Shown piece after piece: positions 10,476 through 19,924 of a stretch of 64,000 bases of DNA (within the stretch, counting starts at the first letter, position 1; the number at the start of each line of letters is the position of its first letter). The translations under genes and the position numbers were made by a program. A model generated the notes under the pieces. That model saw only the letters and a list, made by a program, of their open reading frames with translations. It had not been told where the DNA came from and did not search any database. The stretch covers positions 62,001-126,000 of the forward strand of contig NZ_JAMJPL010000004.1 in NCBI RefSeq assembly GCF_023555055.1, given 5' to 3'. This DNA comes from Marinobacter sp. ATCH36. GTDB lineage: Bacteria > Pseudomonadota > Gammaproteobacteria > Pseudomonadales > Oleiphilaceae.

Positions 10476-10512
10476 AAAAAAAGAAACCCCGATCGCAAAA
10501 CGATCGGGGTTT
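10476..10512 (-). terminator. Rho-independent terminator of gap
   Basis: Positions 10484-10495 and 10501-10512 form a perfect 12-bp stem (aaaccccgatcg) with a five-base loop. On the minus strand it starts 31 bases after the gap stop codon and is followed by a run of T residues (cttttttt), the classic intrinsic terminator. It separates gap from the nqr promoter. Confidence 0.95.
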
Positions 10513-10542
10513 ACCAGTCAGACTGAGTTCAGCAGCTGTTTT

Positions 10543-12012
10543 TCAGTCCCTGGCCCGCTTCGGAAAGATCGGGTAGGTGACCCCCGCCATCTGGTTAACC
10601 ACACGGACAACCTGCGCGCTGTAACCCGCCTCATTGTCGTACCAAACGTAGAGAATCAGGCGTTTGCCATTGGCAATGGTGGCCTGGGCGTCCACGATGC
10701 CGGCATGGCGGGAGCCAACGAAGTCGGTGGAGACCACCTCCGGCGAATTGACGAAGTCAATCTGCTTCTGCAGCTCCGAGTGCAGTGCCATGTCGCGGAG
10801 GTACTCATTGACTCCCTCAACCGTGACATCTTTTGCCAGATTCAGATTCAGAATGGCCATGGACACATTCGGGGTCGGCACACGAATAGCGTTACCGGAC
10901 AGCTTGCCCTTGAGTTCTGGCAGCGCCTTGGCGACAGCCTTGGCGGCACCTGTCTCGGTAATTACCATGTTCAGGGGCGCACTACGACCACGACGGCTAC
11001 CCTTGTGGTAGTTATCGATCAGGTTCTGGTCGTTGGTGTAGGAGTGAACCGTCTCAACATGACCATCTTCGATCCCGTACTCATCACATATAGCCTTGAG
11101 CACCGGCGTAATCGCGTTGGTGGTACAGGACGCAGCCGAGAGAATGCGATCCTCATCGGTAATCCAGTCGTTGTTGATACCGTGAACGATATTCTTGATA
11201 TCACCTTTGCCTGGCGCCGTCAGCATAACCCTGCTGACGCCTTTTGACTTCAGGTGCAGACCGAGGCCGGCTTCATCACGCCAGATACCGGTATTGTCAA
11301 TCACGATGGCATTATTGATGCCGTACTGCGTGTAATCCACCTGGTCCGGACCCGGCGAATAAATCACCTTGATAAAGTTGCCATTGGCAATCAGGGCAGA
11401 ATTCTCCTCATCCACACTGATCGTGCCATTGAAGGGACCATGAACAGAATCGCGGCGCAGCAGGCTGGCGCGTTTTTCCAGATCGTTATCAGCGCCACCC
11501 TGGCGCACAACAATAGCGCGCAGGCGGAGGTTGTTTCCGCCACCGGCCTTTTCAATCAGGATGCGTGCAAGTAAACGACCGATACGCCCAAAACCATAGA
11601 GCACAACGTCCTTGGTATCGTTTTCAGCGTCCTGCTCGGACTGCGTCTGATATTGGCCCACAATCGGAGCGATTTCGCGATTCAGGAAATCGCCGAGGGA
11701 GCCGCCCTCTTCCTTGAACTTTACGGCGAGTTTACCGATATCGACGTGCCCGCGCCCGAGCTCCATCTTGTCCATTGCCTGCAGAATGGGAAGGGTGTCG
11801 TGAACCGACAGCTCACTGTCCTCGACCTGGCGCACGAAGCGGTGCGCACGGATAATGTCGATAACCGACTGATTGATGATGGCGCGACCGTAAACGGAAG
11901 TAACCACATTGTTCTTGCGGTAGAGGCGGCCGATCAACGGAATCATGGCCTCCGCTGTGGACTCTCTTTCCGTCCAGTTAGACAGGTGCTGGTTGATCTG
12001 TTGGTGACTCAC
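10543..12012 (-). CDS. gap: glyceraldehyde-3-phosphate dehydrogenase, N-terminally extended
   Basis: Residues from about 133 onward are a complete type I GAPDH: the dinucleotide motif VLYGFGRIGRLLAR, the catalytic SAASCTTNAITPV with the active Cys near residue 295, HSYTNDQNLID, and WYDNEAGYSAQV at the end. The first 130 residues are an extra helical region not present in the usual 335-residue enzyme; similar long forms occur in Pseudomonas. The enzyme oxidises glyceraldehyde 3-phosphate in central carbon metabolism. The start is a GTG with AGAGG seven bases upstream. It diverges from mfd and is followed by a strong terminator. Confidence 0.93.
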   Translation of the reverse strand: MSHQQINQHLSNWTERESTAEAMIPLIGRLYRKNNVVTSVYGRAIINQSVIDIIRAHRFVRQVEDSELSVHDTLPILQAMDKMELGRGHVDIGKLAVKFKEEGGSLGDFLNREIAPIVGQYQTQSEQDAENDTKDVVLYGFGRIGRLLARILIEKAGGGNNLRLRAIVVRQGGADNDLEKRASLLRRDSVHGPFNGTISVDEENSALIANGNFIKVIYSPGPDQVDYTQYGINNAIVIDNTGIWRDEAGLGLHLKSKGVSRVMLTAPGKGDIKNIVHGINNDWITDEDRILSAASCTTNAITPVLKAICDEYGIEDGHVETVHSYTNDQNLIDNYHKGSRRGRSAPLNMVITETGAAKAVAKALPELKGKLSGNAIRVPTPNVSMAILNLNLAKDVTVEGVNEYLRDMALHSELQKQIDFVNSPEVVSTDFVGSRHAGIVDAQATIANGKRLILYVWYDNEAGYSAQVVRVVNQMAGVTYPIFPKRARD

Positions 12013-12053
12013 GCTTGGACCTCTGCAGTTGGAACCTGGAAAATTGGGCGCAC

Positions 12054-12082
12054 ATTATCCAACGTTATAGGTCAGACAGCAA
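12054..12082 (-). promoter_or_regulatory. predicted sigma70 promoter of gap
   Basis: On the minus strand TTGCTG (12082-12077) and GATAAT (12059-12054) are spaced by 17 bases, about 40 bases before the GTG start. The -35 match is modest and the -10 match good. Motif evidence only. Confidence 0.45.
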
Positions 12083-12125
12083 ATACAGACTGCCATTCCA
12101 TACGTACTGGTTTGCCGCCAATGTC

Positions 12126-12154
12126 ATGACACCGCCATCTCTCGCCGGTAGAAT
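12126..12154 (+). promoter_or_regulatory. predicted sigma70 promoter of mfd
   Basis: ATGACA at 12126-12131 and TAGAAT at 12149-12154 are separated by exactly 17 bases and each matches five of six consensus positions. The mfd ATG follows about 50 bases later. It faces away from the gap promoter. Confidence 0.5.
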
Positions 12155-12205
12155 ACGCGCCTCGCCGGTTTTCGGCCGTCATTTTCCAGGAGAACCACAA
12201 CGATC

Positions 12206-15200
12206 ATGAACCAAGGTGCCTCCCATTCCGACAGACACGCCGTACTGGTGGCGCCCCCGGTTCCACACAAAGCAGCGGATCACAGAACCTGGGGGCAATT
12301 GCAAGGCAGCGCCGACGCACTGGCGATCTGCGAGAGCGCGCAAGCTCACACAGGACTGACCCTGGTCATTACCCGCAGCACCGACGAAGCCATTCGCCTG
12401 GAACAGGCTATGCGCTTCTATCTCGGCCTGCCTGCCGACGAGGATCAGGCCGCCATCACGCCCGACGGGCTCGAAGTACTCTCCCTGCCGGACTGGGAAA
12501 CGCTGCCGTATGACCTGTTCTCACCGCACCAGGACATTACCTCCCGGCGCATCCGGGCGCTGCACCGATTGCCCACAACCACCCACGGCGTTTTGGTGGT
12601 GCCTGCCCGCACGCTTATGCACCGCTTGCCGCCAGTCAGCTACCTGCAGGGCAACACGCTGCTGCTGGAAGTGGGGCAGTCGCTGGATATCGATAGCTGG
12701 CGCATGCAACTGGAAGCTGCCGGTTACCGACATGCCGAGAATGTCTATGAACACGGTGAATACGCGGTCCGTGGAGCCATTCTGGATATTTTCCCGATGG
12801 GCGCAACCAGGCCCTACCGGATCGATCTGTTCGACGACGAAATTGAAACACTGCGCACCTTTGACCCGGAAACCCAACGATCCCTCGACCGGATCGAAAA
12901 CGTAGAGCTTTTGCCGGCTAACGAGTTTCCCTGGCATAAGGAAGCCCGCTCGGGATTCAGAAACCGCTGGTTTGAGCAGTTTCCTCACGCCGACAAGAAC
13001 TCCCCGGTATACCAGGACGTGACCCACGGCATCACTCCACCGGGAATTGAGTACTACCTGCCGCTGTTCTTCGATCAGACCGCAACCCTGTTTGATTACC
13101 TGCCAGGGGAAACCCTGGTGTTTACTGCATCCGGTCTCCACGAGGCTGCGGAACACTTTGACGTCGATACTCGGGCCCGATACGAGGAGCGCCGCCATGA
13201 CCGGATGCGACCTATACTGCCTCCGGCACAGCTCTTCCTTCAAAAAGACGAACTGTTTGGCCAGCTCAAGCATTTCCCGAGGGTCACGCTCACCACGGAG
13301 ACGACCGACTCCGCTGGCGGTCACAATTGCCCGACCGAGGCTCTGCCTGACGTCTCCATGGACGGCCGTGCGGCCGATCCTGCTGCTCGCCTCAAGCGCT
13401 TTATCCATGACTTCCATGGCCGGGTACTGATATGCGCCGAGTCTTCAGGCCGCCGCGAAGCGCTGATCGACAATCTGGCCGATCACGGGCTGCGGGTGAC
13501 GGCCCTGGAGAACTGGCGGGCGTTCACGGAGAACCCGGACTGCAACCTCGCCATCACGGTGGCGCCGATGGAATACGGACTGGTTCTGCCAGATCATCGT
13601 GTAGCGCTGGTTACAGAAACCGCCCTGTTCGGTGAACGGGTACTGCAGCGTAGGCGACGGGAGAAACCCACCGAGGCAGACGATTCCGGATATCGCGATC
13701 TCTCCGAGCTGAGAATCGGCGCGCCAGTTGTGCATATCGACCACGGCGTTGGCCGCTATCAGGGTCTGGAAACTATCACCGTGGAAGGGGAATCCAGTGA
13801 ATTCCTGATGCTGGAATACGCCGGCGGTTCGAAACTCTATGTGCCGGTATCCAGCCTTCACCTGATTTCCCGTTACACCGGTTCCGACACCGATCACGCC
13901 CCTCTGCACAAGCTCGGCACCGATCGCTGGAGCAATGCCAAACAGAAAGCGCTGGAGAAGATTCGGGACACTGCAGCCGAACTTCTTGATGTCTATGCCC
14001 GCCGGGAAGCGCGCAAAGGCTTTTCCTTTGAAGATCCCAAAGAGGCTTACCGGGCCTTTGCTGCCGGCTTCCCATTCGAGGAGACACCGGACCAGCAGGC
14101 TGCGATTGAAGCGGTTTTTGAAGACATGGTCAGCGAGAAGCCCATGGATCGCCTGGTCTGCGGTGATGTGGGCTTCGGCAAAACCGAGGTGGCCATGCGT
14201 GCGGCCTTTATGGCCACCTATTCGGGCAAACAGGTGGCGGTGCTGGTGCCCACTACCCTGCTGGCGCAACAGCACTACGAGTCGTTCCGTGACCGCTTTT
14301 CCGATACCGCCGTTAGCGTGGAGCTACTCAGTCGGTTCCGTAGCGGCAGCCAGACCACCAAGGCCATGGCTGCCATAGAAGCCGGCAAGGCCGACATTGT
14401 GATCGGCACGCACAAACTGCTTCAGGGTGATATAAAGTTTAAAAACCTCGGCCTGGTGATCATTGATGAAGAGCATCGTTTCGGCGTACAGCAGAAAGAG
14501 CGCCTGAAAGCCCTGCGGGCCGAAGTCGACATGCTCAACCTGACGGCCACGCCGATTCCGCGAACGCTCAACATGGCTATGGGGCACCTGCGGGACCTCT
14601 CTATTATCGCCACCCCGCCGGCCCGCCGCCTGTCGGTCAAAACATTCGTTCGCCAGCGGGATGAAGCCATGGTGAAAGAAGCCATCCTGCGGGAGGTGCT
14701 CCGGGGCGGCCAGGTGTATTTTCTGCATAACGATGTCGCCACCATTGAGAAGACCGCCGAAGATCTGCGGCGACTGATCCCGGAAGCCCGCGTGGGTGTC
14801 GCACACGGCCAGATGCGGGAGCGTGACCTGGAACAGATCATGTCGGATTTCTACCACAAACGTTTCAACGTACTGGTCTGCACCACTATCATTGAAACCG
14901 GCATCGACATTCCCAGCGCCAACACGATTATCATCGAACGTGCAGACAAGTTCGGGCTCGCGCAACTTCACCAGTTGCGGGGCCGGGTCGGGCGCTCCCA
15001 CCACCAGGCCTATGCTTACCTGCTGACACCACCACCGAGGTCGATCACAGCAGATGCAAAGAAACGCCTGGAAGCCATTTCGGAAGCCCAGGATCTGGGG
15101 GCCGGGTTCATGCTCGCCACCCACGACCTGGAAATCCGCGGCGCCGGCGAGCTGCTGGGCGAGGAACAGAGTGGCCAGATTGAGAGCATTGGCTTCACGC

Positions 15201-15715
15201 TTTACATGCAGCTGCTGGATGAAGCCGTTCAGGCCATCCGTGAAGGCAGAACGCCTAATGCGGAACTGCCCCTGAGCCACGGCACCGAAATGAACCTGCG
15301 GATACCGGCACTGATTCCCGACGACTACCTGCCCGATGTTCACAACCGATTGATGCTGTACAAACGAATTGCCAGTGTCAGCGACAAGGACGGATTAAAA
15401 GAACTTCAGGTTGAGATGATCGACCGCTTCGGATTATTACCTGAGCCGGCGAAGAACCTGATCCGTCAGTCGGAACTCAGAATCCGCGCAGAAGCCCTGG
15501 GAATCGTGAAAGTGGACGCAGGCAAGGAGTGGGCGAGGCTGGAGTTTGGCAGCTCAACACCGGTGGATCCGCTGGTGTTGGTTAAAAAAGTGCAATCCTC
15601 ACCAGACCAGTATCGCCTCGAAGGCGCCAACAGTTTCCGTTTCCGGCTGAACGACACCTCAACCAGTGGTAAACTCGACGGCATTTCCGACATGCTGGGC
15701 CAGCTGGTTTCATGA
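12206..15715 (+). CDS. mfd: transcription-repair coupling factor Mfd
   Basis: Mfd removes RNA polymerase stalled at DNA damage and recruits UvrA. The 1169-residue protein has the expected order: UvrB-like N-terminal part with the UvrA contact region, an RNA-polymerase-interacting segment (VHIDHGVGRYQGL), a superfamily 2 translocase with Walker A GDVGFGKTE near residue 652 and DEEH near 753, helicase motif VI region QLRGRVGRS, and a C-terminal domain. Length is standard. The gene starts about 50 bases after a predicted promoter; AGGAG lies 13 bases before the ATG, rather far. Its stop overlaps the csiV start. Confidence 0.98.
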   Translation: MNQGASHSDRHAVLVAPPVPHKAADHRTWGQLQGSADALAICESAQAHTGLTLVITRSTDEAIRLEQAMRFYLGLPADEDQAAITPDGLEVLSLPDWETLPYDLFSPHQDITSRRIRALHRLPTTTHGVLVVPARTLMHRLPPVSYLQGNTLLLEVGQSLDIDSWRMQLEAAGYRHAENVYEHGEYAVRGAILDIFPMGATRPYRIDLFDDEIETLRTFDPETQRSLDRIENVELLPANEFPWHKEARSGFRNRWFEQFPHADKNSPVYQDVTHGITPPGIEYYLPLFFDQTATLFDYLPGETLVFTASGLHEAAEHFDVDTRARYEERRHDRMRPILPPAQLFLQKDELFGQLKHFPRVTLTTETTDSAGGHNCPTEALPDVSMDGRAADPAARLKRFIHDFHGRVLICAESSGRREALIDNLADHGLRVTALENWRAFTENPDCNLAITVAPMEYGLVLPDHRVALVTETALFGERVLQRRRREKPTEADDSGYRDLSELRIGAPVVHIDHGVGRYQGLETITVEGESSEFLMLEYAGGSKLYVPVSSLHLISRYTGSDTDHAPLHKLGTDRWSNAKQKALEKIRDTAAELLDVYARREARKGFSFEDPKEAYRAFAAGFPFEETPDQQAAIEAVFEDMVSEKPMDRLVCGDVGFGKTEVAMRAAFMATYSGKQVAVLVPTTLLAQQHYESFRDRFSDTAVSVELLSRFRSGSQTTKAMAAIEAGKADIVIGTHKLLQGDIKFKNLGLVIIDEEHRFGVQQKERLKALRAEVDMLNLTATPIPRTLNMAMGHLRDLSIIATPPARRLSVKTFVRQRDEAMVKEAILREVLRGGQVYFLHNDVATIEKTAEDLRRLIPEARVGVAHGQMRERDLEQIMSDFYHKRFNVLVCTTIIETGIDIPSANTIIIERADKFGLAQLHQLRGRVGRSHHQAYAYLLTPPPRSITADAKKRLEAISEAQDLGAGFMLATHDLEIRGAGELLGEEQSGQIESIGFTLYMQLLDEAVQAIREGRTPNAELPLSHGTEMNLRIPALIPDDYLPDVHNRLMLYKRIASVSDKDGLKELQVEMIDRFGLLPEPAKNLIRQSELRIRAEALGIVKVDAGKEWARLEFGSSTPVDPLVLVKKVQSSPDQYRLEGANSFRFRLNDTSTSGKLDGISDMLGQLVS

Positions 15716-16587
15716 TGCGCCCGGCCCAGAGACCCGAGATGAACAACAGGAACATTGGAGCAAAGCCCTTGCGAACGCCCGGTAACTTACTGTCTGGAAG
15801 ATCCATTTTCATTTTTGCGGTTGCACTGGCGCTGTCACCGCTGGCATCAGCCCAGCAGTCGTCGGAGCCGGCATCATCAGGGACTGCAGAGGCAGCGGAA
15901 CCGCGAAAAGACTACTATCGGGCCGAATTCGTTATCCTGGAGCGCAAGACCGACCCGGACGACATTAATGAACGAATGGCCAGCCGCATCCCGGAGCCAC
16001 CGGACCCGGAACTCACAGAAATGCTTCGGGCCGTGGACGTTAACGGCACGGTTGAAACAACACTGGATCTGGTTCCACGCAGCGAACTGCACCTCAACTC
16101 CGCCGCCAATCGACTGGAAAACAGCGGTCGGTACCGGGTTCTTATGGCAGCAGGCTGGTATCAGTCCTTCCCGCCCGATTTCGAGGGTGAACCATTGCAG
16201 GTTGCCATCGGCGACTGGCTGGAAGATGCAGGGCACCGAGACGTAGAAGGCCGTATCACCATTGACCGTCAACGTTATCTGCACGTTGATGTGCACCTGA
16301 ATCACTGGCAACCGATGCCCCGCTCAGAAGAGATGTCAGATGTGAGGGGTGACACACCGGAAGAAGATCAGCGCGCTGAGGCCAGTGAGGACAGTGATGA
16401 CGCCGTGGAAGGTGATGTCAGCGAAACCGCCGACCAACCTGAGCAGGCGATTACCGGCGTTAACTGGCCAAAAGCGGAACTGCTGACCTGGATACGCGAA
16501 ACCCGCCGCATGCGCAGCGAGGAAGTCCACTTCCTGGACTCCCCCACTATCGGCGTGCTGGTTTTCTTCAAGAAAATTGAGGAGTAA
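15712..16587 (+). CDS. csiV: CsiV family envelope protein
   Basis: This 291-residue protein has a signal peptide (hydrophobic stretch at about residues 32-46, cleavage likely after ASA) and a periplasmic domain with the pattern YYRAEFVILERK near its start and LHVDVHLNHW later, followed by an acidic, disordered insert and a final strand SPTIGVLVFFKKIEE. Proteins of this kind encoded next to mfd are annotated as CsiV, a peptidoglycan-binding partner of an L,D- or D,D-peptidoglycan enzyme described in Vibrio. Function here is inferred from position and pattern. It overlaps mfd by four bases and the oppositely oriented phosphorylase gene by 20. Confidence 0.75.
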   Translation: MMRPAQRPEMNNRNIGAKPLRTPGNLLSGRSIFIFAVALALSPLASAQQSSEPASSGTAEAAEPRKDYYRAEFVILERKTDPDDINERMASRIPEPPDPELTEMLRAVDVNGTVETTLDLVPRSELHLNSAANRLENSGRYRVLMAAGWYQSFPPDFEGEPLQVAIGDWLEDAGHRDVEGRITIDRQRYLHVDVHLNHWQPMPRSEEMSDVRGDTPEEDQRAEASEDSDDAVEGDVSETADQPEQAITGVNWPKAELLTWIRETRRMRSEEVHFLDSPTIGVLVFFKKIEE

Positions 16588-17350
16588 GGGCGCCCAGGCC
16601 GCTCATTGACACTTCGAGTATCCGCTTGATACCAGACATCCCCTGGTCGATAGCGGCCTCGATTTCCGCCATGGTAATGATGTGGTCCGATTTACCGGCG
16701 GCATGGTTCACCACCAACGCCAGGCATACGTAGTTCATCTTCAGTTCCGCCGCCAGCGCAGCCTCGGGCATGCCGGTCATGCCCACCAGGTCACAGCCAT
16801 CCCGCTCCAATCTCCGAACTTCCGCAGCCGTTTCCAGCCGTGGCCCCTGAGTGGCTGCGTATACGCCAAAATCTGAGAATTGCAGTCCTTCATCACGCGC
16901 GGCAGCAATCAGAAGTTCACGGGCCTTTTCGGTATAGGGCCAGGTGAAATCAATGTGTGTTGTTTCTTCCAACTCGCCTTCAAAAAAAGTGCCTGCCCTG
17001 CCCCAGGTGTAATCAATGATCTGGTCTGGTATCACAATATGGGCCGGCCCCATATCCGGGTGGATACCACCGACCGCATTCACCCCTACCACCGTATCAA
17101 CCCCGGCGTCATGGAGTGCCTGCAGATTGGCCCTGTAGTTGACCTGATGCGGCGGAATGCGGTGCGGATTTCCGTGGCGGGACAGGAAAACGACGGGTTG
17201 CTGGCCGAGATATCCCTCCACCAGAACTGACGACGGCTGTCCCCAGGGCGTGTCAACGGACCGTTCCCCCGTTATCTGAAGGCCAGACAAGGTTGTCAGC
17301 CCGGTACCACCAATAATGCCAACCGGCCGATTGTCGTTGAGTTTGCTCAT
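16568..17350 (-). CDS. S-methyl-5'-thioinosine / thioadenosine phosphorylase
   Basis: The 260-residue sequence is a purine nucleoside phosphorylase of the MTAP family: GIIGGTGLTTL at the N-terminus, a phosphate-contacting SRHGNPHRIPPHQVNYRANL region, and GPRLETAAEVRRLERDGCDLVGMTGMPEA at the base and sugar site. In P. aeruginosa the gene at the same place encodes methylthioinosine phosphorylase, which works with a methylthioadenosine deaminase in sulfur salvage. I cannot decide adenosine versus inosine preference by eye. It overlaps the mscS-like gene upstream by four bases (ATGA), so both form one transcript. Confidence 0.88.
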   Translation of the reverse strand: MSKLNDNRPVGIIGGTGLTTLSGLQITGERSVDTPWGQPSSVLVEGYLGQQPVVFLSRHGNPHRIPPHQVNYRANLQALHDAGVDTVVGVNAVGGIHPDMGPAHIVIPDQIIDYTWGRAGTFFEGELEETTHIDFTWPYTEKARELLIAAARDEGLQFSDFGVYAATQGPRLETAAEVRRLERDGCDLVGMTGMPEAALAAELKMNYVCLALVVNHAAGKSDHIITMAEIEAAIDQGMSGIKRILEVSMSGLGALTPQFS

Positions 17351-18588
17351 GAAGATTCCCCCGTAGCCTCGGCGCTGTCACCCTGGGTTTCACTGGAGTC
17401 TGCACTGCCATCCACCGGTGCGGTGCTAGCGCCAGGCTCCGCGCTGGAAGCCTGGTTATCACCGTCCTTTCCGGATTCGCTGCTGGCCAGACGCACGCCG
17501 TCTGGCAAATGAAGTGTCCGTGTCGGGAAAGCAACTTCGGCGCCATGGCCTTCAATGATGTCACTGATCTTCAGCAGCACATCCTGCTTGACCTCATGGA
17601 ATCGCACCCACTGAATCGTTCTGGTGAAGGTATAAACCATGATATCCAGGGACGATGCGTTGAAAGCCAGGAAATTGACGATCAGGGTCTGGTCCTGATC
17701 AATGTCTTCATGGTTTTCCAGCATGGAACGGATCTCTGCAACAATCTCTGCCATGCCGCTGGCGTCTGCGTAGCGGATTCCAATCGTTTCCGAGATACGG
17801 CGGTTAAGCATCCGCGAGGGGTTCTCCACCGAAATCGTGGTAAAGACCGCGTTGGGGACATAGAGAGGACGCTTGTCGAATGTGCGAACAGTGGTCAGAC
17901 GCCAGCCGATATGTTCAACCGTGCCCTCGATATTTCGATCCGGAGAGCGAACCCAGTCGCCCACTTTAAAAGGCCGGTCCAGGTGAATTATAAATCCGCC
18001 GAAAAAGTTGGCCAGCAGGTCTTTCGCTGCAAAACCGACCGCAATGCCGCCGACACCACCAAATGCCAATACACCGGAAATGCTGAAACCCATGGACTGG
18101 AGCGCGGTCAGTGAAGCGGTAATGATCACGACCGCCCGGGAAAGCTTGCTGATCGCATTAACCGTGGTGTAATCCATCGGTGTTTTCATCTTCAGGGGCG
18201 AAGTCAGCATTTCCTCGCCCTGCTTGATCAGCCGCAGTAGGGTCCACACCAGCAAAATGATGAAGCCAAGTTGCAACACCTTGTCATTCGCCGAAAATAT
18301 TTCAGCTTCCGAGTAGCGTTTAGCAACCTCGGCTGCCCAATAAACACCCTGCAACCAGACGAAAGCCACCACCGGCTTCCTGGCCGCGTGGAGCAAGGCG
18401 TCATCCCAGAAGTTATCGGTCCTCTCGAAACGACGCTCTGCGACCCCCACAATGAAACTGGCAAGGTAGGCAACCACTGCGGTGCCGAAGACCAGGGCGA
18501 AGACCACGACCCCGACCCGCCAGCCCTCCGACAACAGGTTAAAATCCTGAATCCAGCTATTCACTAAGGCAGGCGTTTCTTCGATCAT
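17347..18588 (-). CDS. mechanosensitive channel of the MscS family
   Basis: The 413-residue protein has four or five membrane segments and the MscS pore and cytoplasmic domain: GGVGGIAVGFAAKDLLANFFGG forms the pore-lining helix, followed by HLDRPFKVGDWV and VEHIGWRLTTVRT of the beta domain. Such channels release solutes at hypo-osmotic shock. After the conserved domain comes a C-terminal tail of about 48 residues rich in Ser, Asp, Glu and Ala that looks disordered. It is the first gene of a two-gene unit with the nucleoside phosphorylase. Confidence 0.9.
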   Translation of the reverse strand: MIEETPALVNSWIQDFNLLSEGWRVGVVVFALVFGTAVVAYLASFIVGVAERRFERTDNFWDDALLHAARKPVVAFVWLQGVYWAAEVAKRYSEAEIFSANDKVLQLGFIILLVWTLLRLIKQGEEMLTSPLKMKTPMDYTTVNAISKLSRAVVIITASLTALQSMGFSISGVLAFGGVGGIAVGFAAKDLLANFFGGFIIHLDRPFKVGDWVRSPDRNIEGTVEHIGWRLTTVRTFDKRPLYVPNAVFTTISVENPSRMLNRRISETIGIRYADASGMAEIVAEIRSMLENHEDIDQDQTLIVNFLAFNASSLDIMVYTFTRTIQWVRFHEVKQDVLLKISDIIEGHGAEVAFPTRTLHLPDGVRLASSESGKDGDNQASSAEPGASTAPVDGSADSSETQGDSAEATGESS

Positions 18589-18637
18589 CGATTCCCCCGG
18601 TTCGGTGACGGGTTACAATTAGAGACGGACAATGCGT

Positions 18638-19144
18638 TCACTCAATAAAAACAGGTATGCCCGGACTCAGCCGGCCGTATAGATCGACCACATCCAGGTT
18701 CCGCATGCGGATACACCCATGGGACCGAGGAACCCCCATGGGTTCAGAGTCCGGTGTGCCGTGAATGTATATGAAGCGGCGAAAACTATCGACCCCGGGG
18801 CCACGATTTTTCCCACGCTCCAGACCACACAACCAGAGAATCCGGGACAATATCCAGTCCCGTTTGGGAAACTGCCGGGCCAGTTCCGCCGAATACACCT
18901 CACCGGTTGGGCGGCGTGCGACGAACACCGAGTTCAGGGGAGTACCCTCACCAATCATCGCCCGCACATAGTGCCGACCTGTTGGCGTGCAGCCACTGCC
19001 GTCGTTTTCGCCAGGCCCGCTCAGTGCAGTGGAAACAGGGAAGGAAACCGGATTTGAGGCGTCCTGCGTAAACAGGGTCAGTGTCTGTTCGCTCAGGCTG
19101 ATCTCAATACGGGGGACTGGCGTCGAAGACAAGTCACTTGGCAT
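18638..19144 (-). CDS. L,D-transpeptidase (YkuD domain)
   Basis: This 168-residue protein is a bare YkuD catalytic domain with HGT at 128-130 and the active-site motif SHGCIRM at 141-147, Cys144 being the nucleophile. L,D-transpeptidases make 3-3 peptidoglycan crosslinks or attach lipoproteins. I see no signal peptide or membrane segment from this start, which is unusual for an enzyme acting in the periplasm; a missed upstream start is not supported because the psrA stop lies 58 bases upstream. A small clade of such YkuD proteins without exporters exists in Pseudomonas and relatives. Confidence 0.85.
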   Translation of the reverse strand: MPSDLSSTPVPRIEISLSEQTLTLFTQDASNPVSFPVSTALSGPGENDGSGCTPTGRHYVRAMIGEGTPLNSVFVARRPTGEVYSAELARQFPKRDWILSRILWLCGLERGKNRGPGVDSFRRFIYIHGTPDSEPMGVPRSHGCIRMRNLDVVDLYGRLSPGIPVFIE

Positions 19145-19202
19145 GCAGTGTTACGCTCCCGGCGGAAAAAGCAAACCAGAAGCCTAACCGAGAGCGGGTA
19201 AG

Positions 19203-19877
19203 TCAGGCAACCGAGGGTTTGGCGGCCGGAGACACCAGCATCGCATCCTTGGCCTGCATCCCGGCGGCAAGGAACGGCACCAGACGCGCCGCAATTTCCT
19301 GGACGGTGGTCTCCACGCCCAGTTTATTCTGCAGGATGTCTCTCAGTGCGTCACTGCTGGACATGGTAAAGGCGGTGGCTCCCAGCATGAACTGAATACG
19401 CCAGTAACGGTCAACCGAAGACAACTGAGGTGTCGCTTCTTTGAGAAGCCGCATGAAGCGACTGAACGGCTGGCTGTACTCCTGCTCAAGGAACTTGCGC
19501 AGGTGCCCCTGGGACTGAGTGTAGGCAAGGCCAAGCAAACGCATGAATATGGAAATACCCTTTTCGTTGCGCTGAGGCATGCGTACTGCACTTTCCGTCA
19601 GCGCCCAGAGCGTCTGATTGAGTGTGGGTGGCTCACCATCACAACGGGCCTCAAGTTCATCAAACGCATTGTCGAGCGTTGCCGAAAAAGGTGTCAGGAA
19701 GCGGGCGAACACGGCATGAATCAGTGCATTCTTCGAGCCAAAGTGGTAATTGACAGCGGCCAGATTTACTTTAGCCTTACTGGTAATCATCCGTAGCGAG
19801 GTTTCAGAAAACCCACGGTCTGCGAAAAGCTCTTCCGCTGCATCCAGAATCCGGTCAACCGTATCAGACTGCGCCAT
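19203..19877 (-). CDS. psrA: TetR family fatty-acid-responsive regulator PsrA
   Basis: This 224-residue regulator has a TetR helix-turn-helix at about residues 24-52 (SETSLRMITSKAKVNLAAVN) and a C-terminal ligand domain. Its N-terminus, MAQSDTVDRILDAAEELFAD, is very close to P. aeruginosa PsrA as I recall it, and the neighbours mfd, csiV and the phosphorylase are the same. PsrA in Pseudomonas binds long-chain fatty acids, represses beta-oxidation genes and itself, and activates rpoS. A tandem operator that fits the PsrA consensus covers its own promoter at 19898-19924, supporting autoregulation. Confidence 0.88.
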   Translation of the reverse strand: MAQSDTVDRILDAAEELFADRGFSETSLRMITSKAKVNLAAVNYHFGSKNALIHAVFARFLTPFSATLDNAFDELEARCDGEPPTLNQTLWALTESAVRMPQRNEKGISIFMRLLGLAYTQSQGHLRKFLEQEYSQPFSRFMRLLKEATPQLSSVDRYWRIQFMLGATAFTMSSSDALRDILQNKLGVETTVQEIAARLVPFLAAGMQAKDAMLVSPAAKPSVA

Positions 19878-19897
19878 TTTATTATCAGTGCCTCTAG

Positions 19898-19924
19898 CAA
19901 ACGTCTGTTTAAAACATACGTTTG
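19898..19924. promoter_or_regulatory. tandem PsrA-type operator
   Basis: Two adjacent copies of the PsrA consensus CAAAC-N4-GTTTG are visible: CAAAC-GTCT-GTTTA at 19898-19911 and AAAAC-ATAC-GTTTG at 19911-19924, sharing one base. The pair covers the -10 region and start site of psrA, which fits autorepression known in Pseudomonas. Seen directly in the bases; the binding itself is inferred. Confidence 0.7.

Noticed and set aside
14324..15343. 339-codon open frame antisense to mfd
   Set aside because: Overlaps the helicase core of mfd, has no recognisable domain and no ribosome-binding site.
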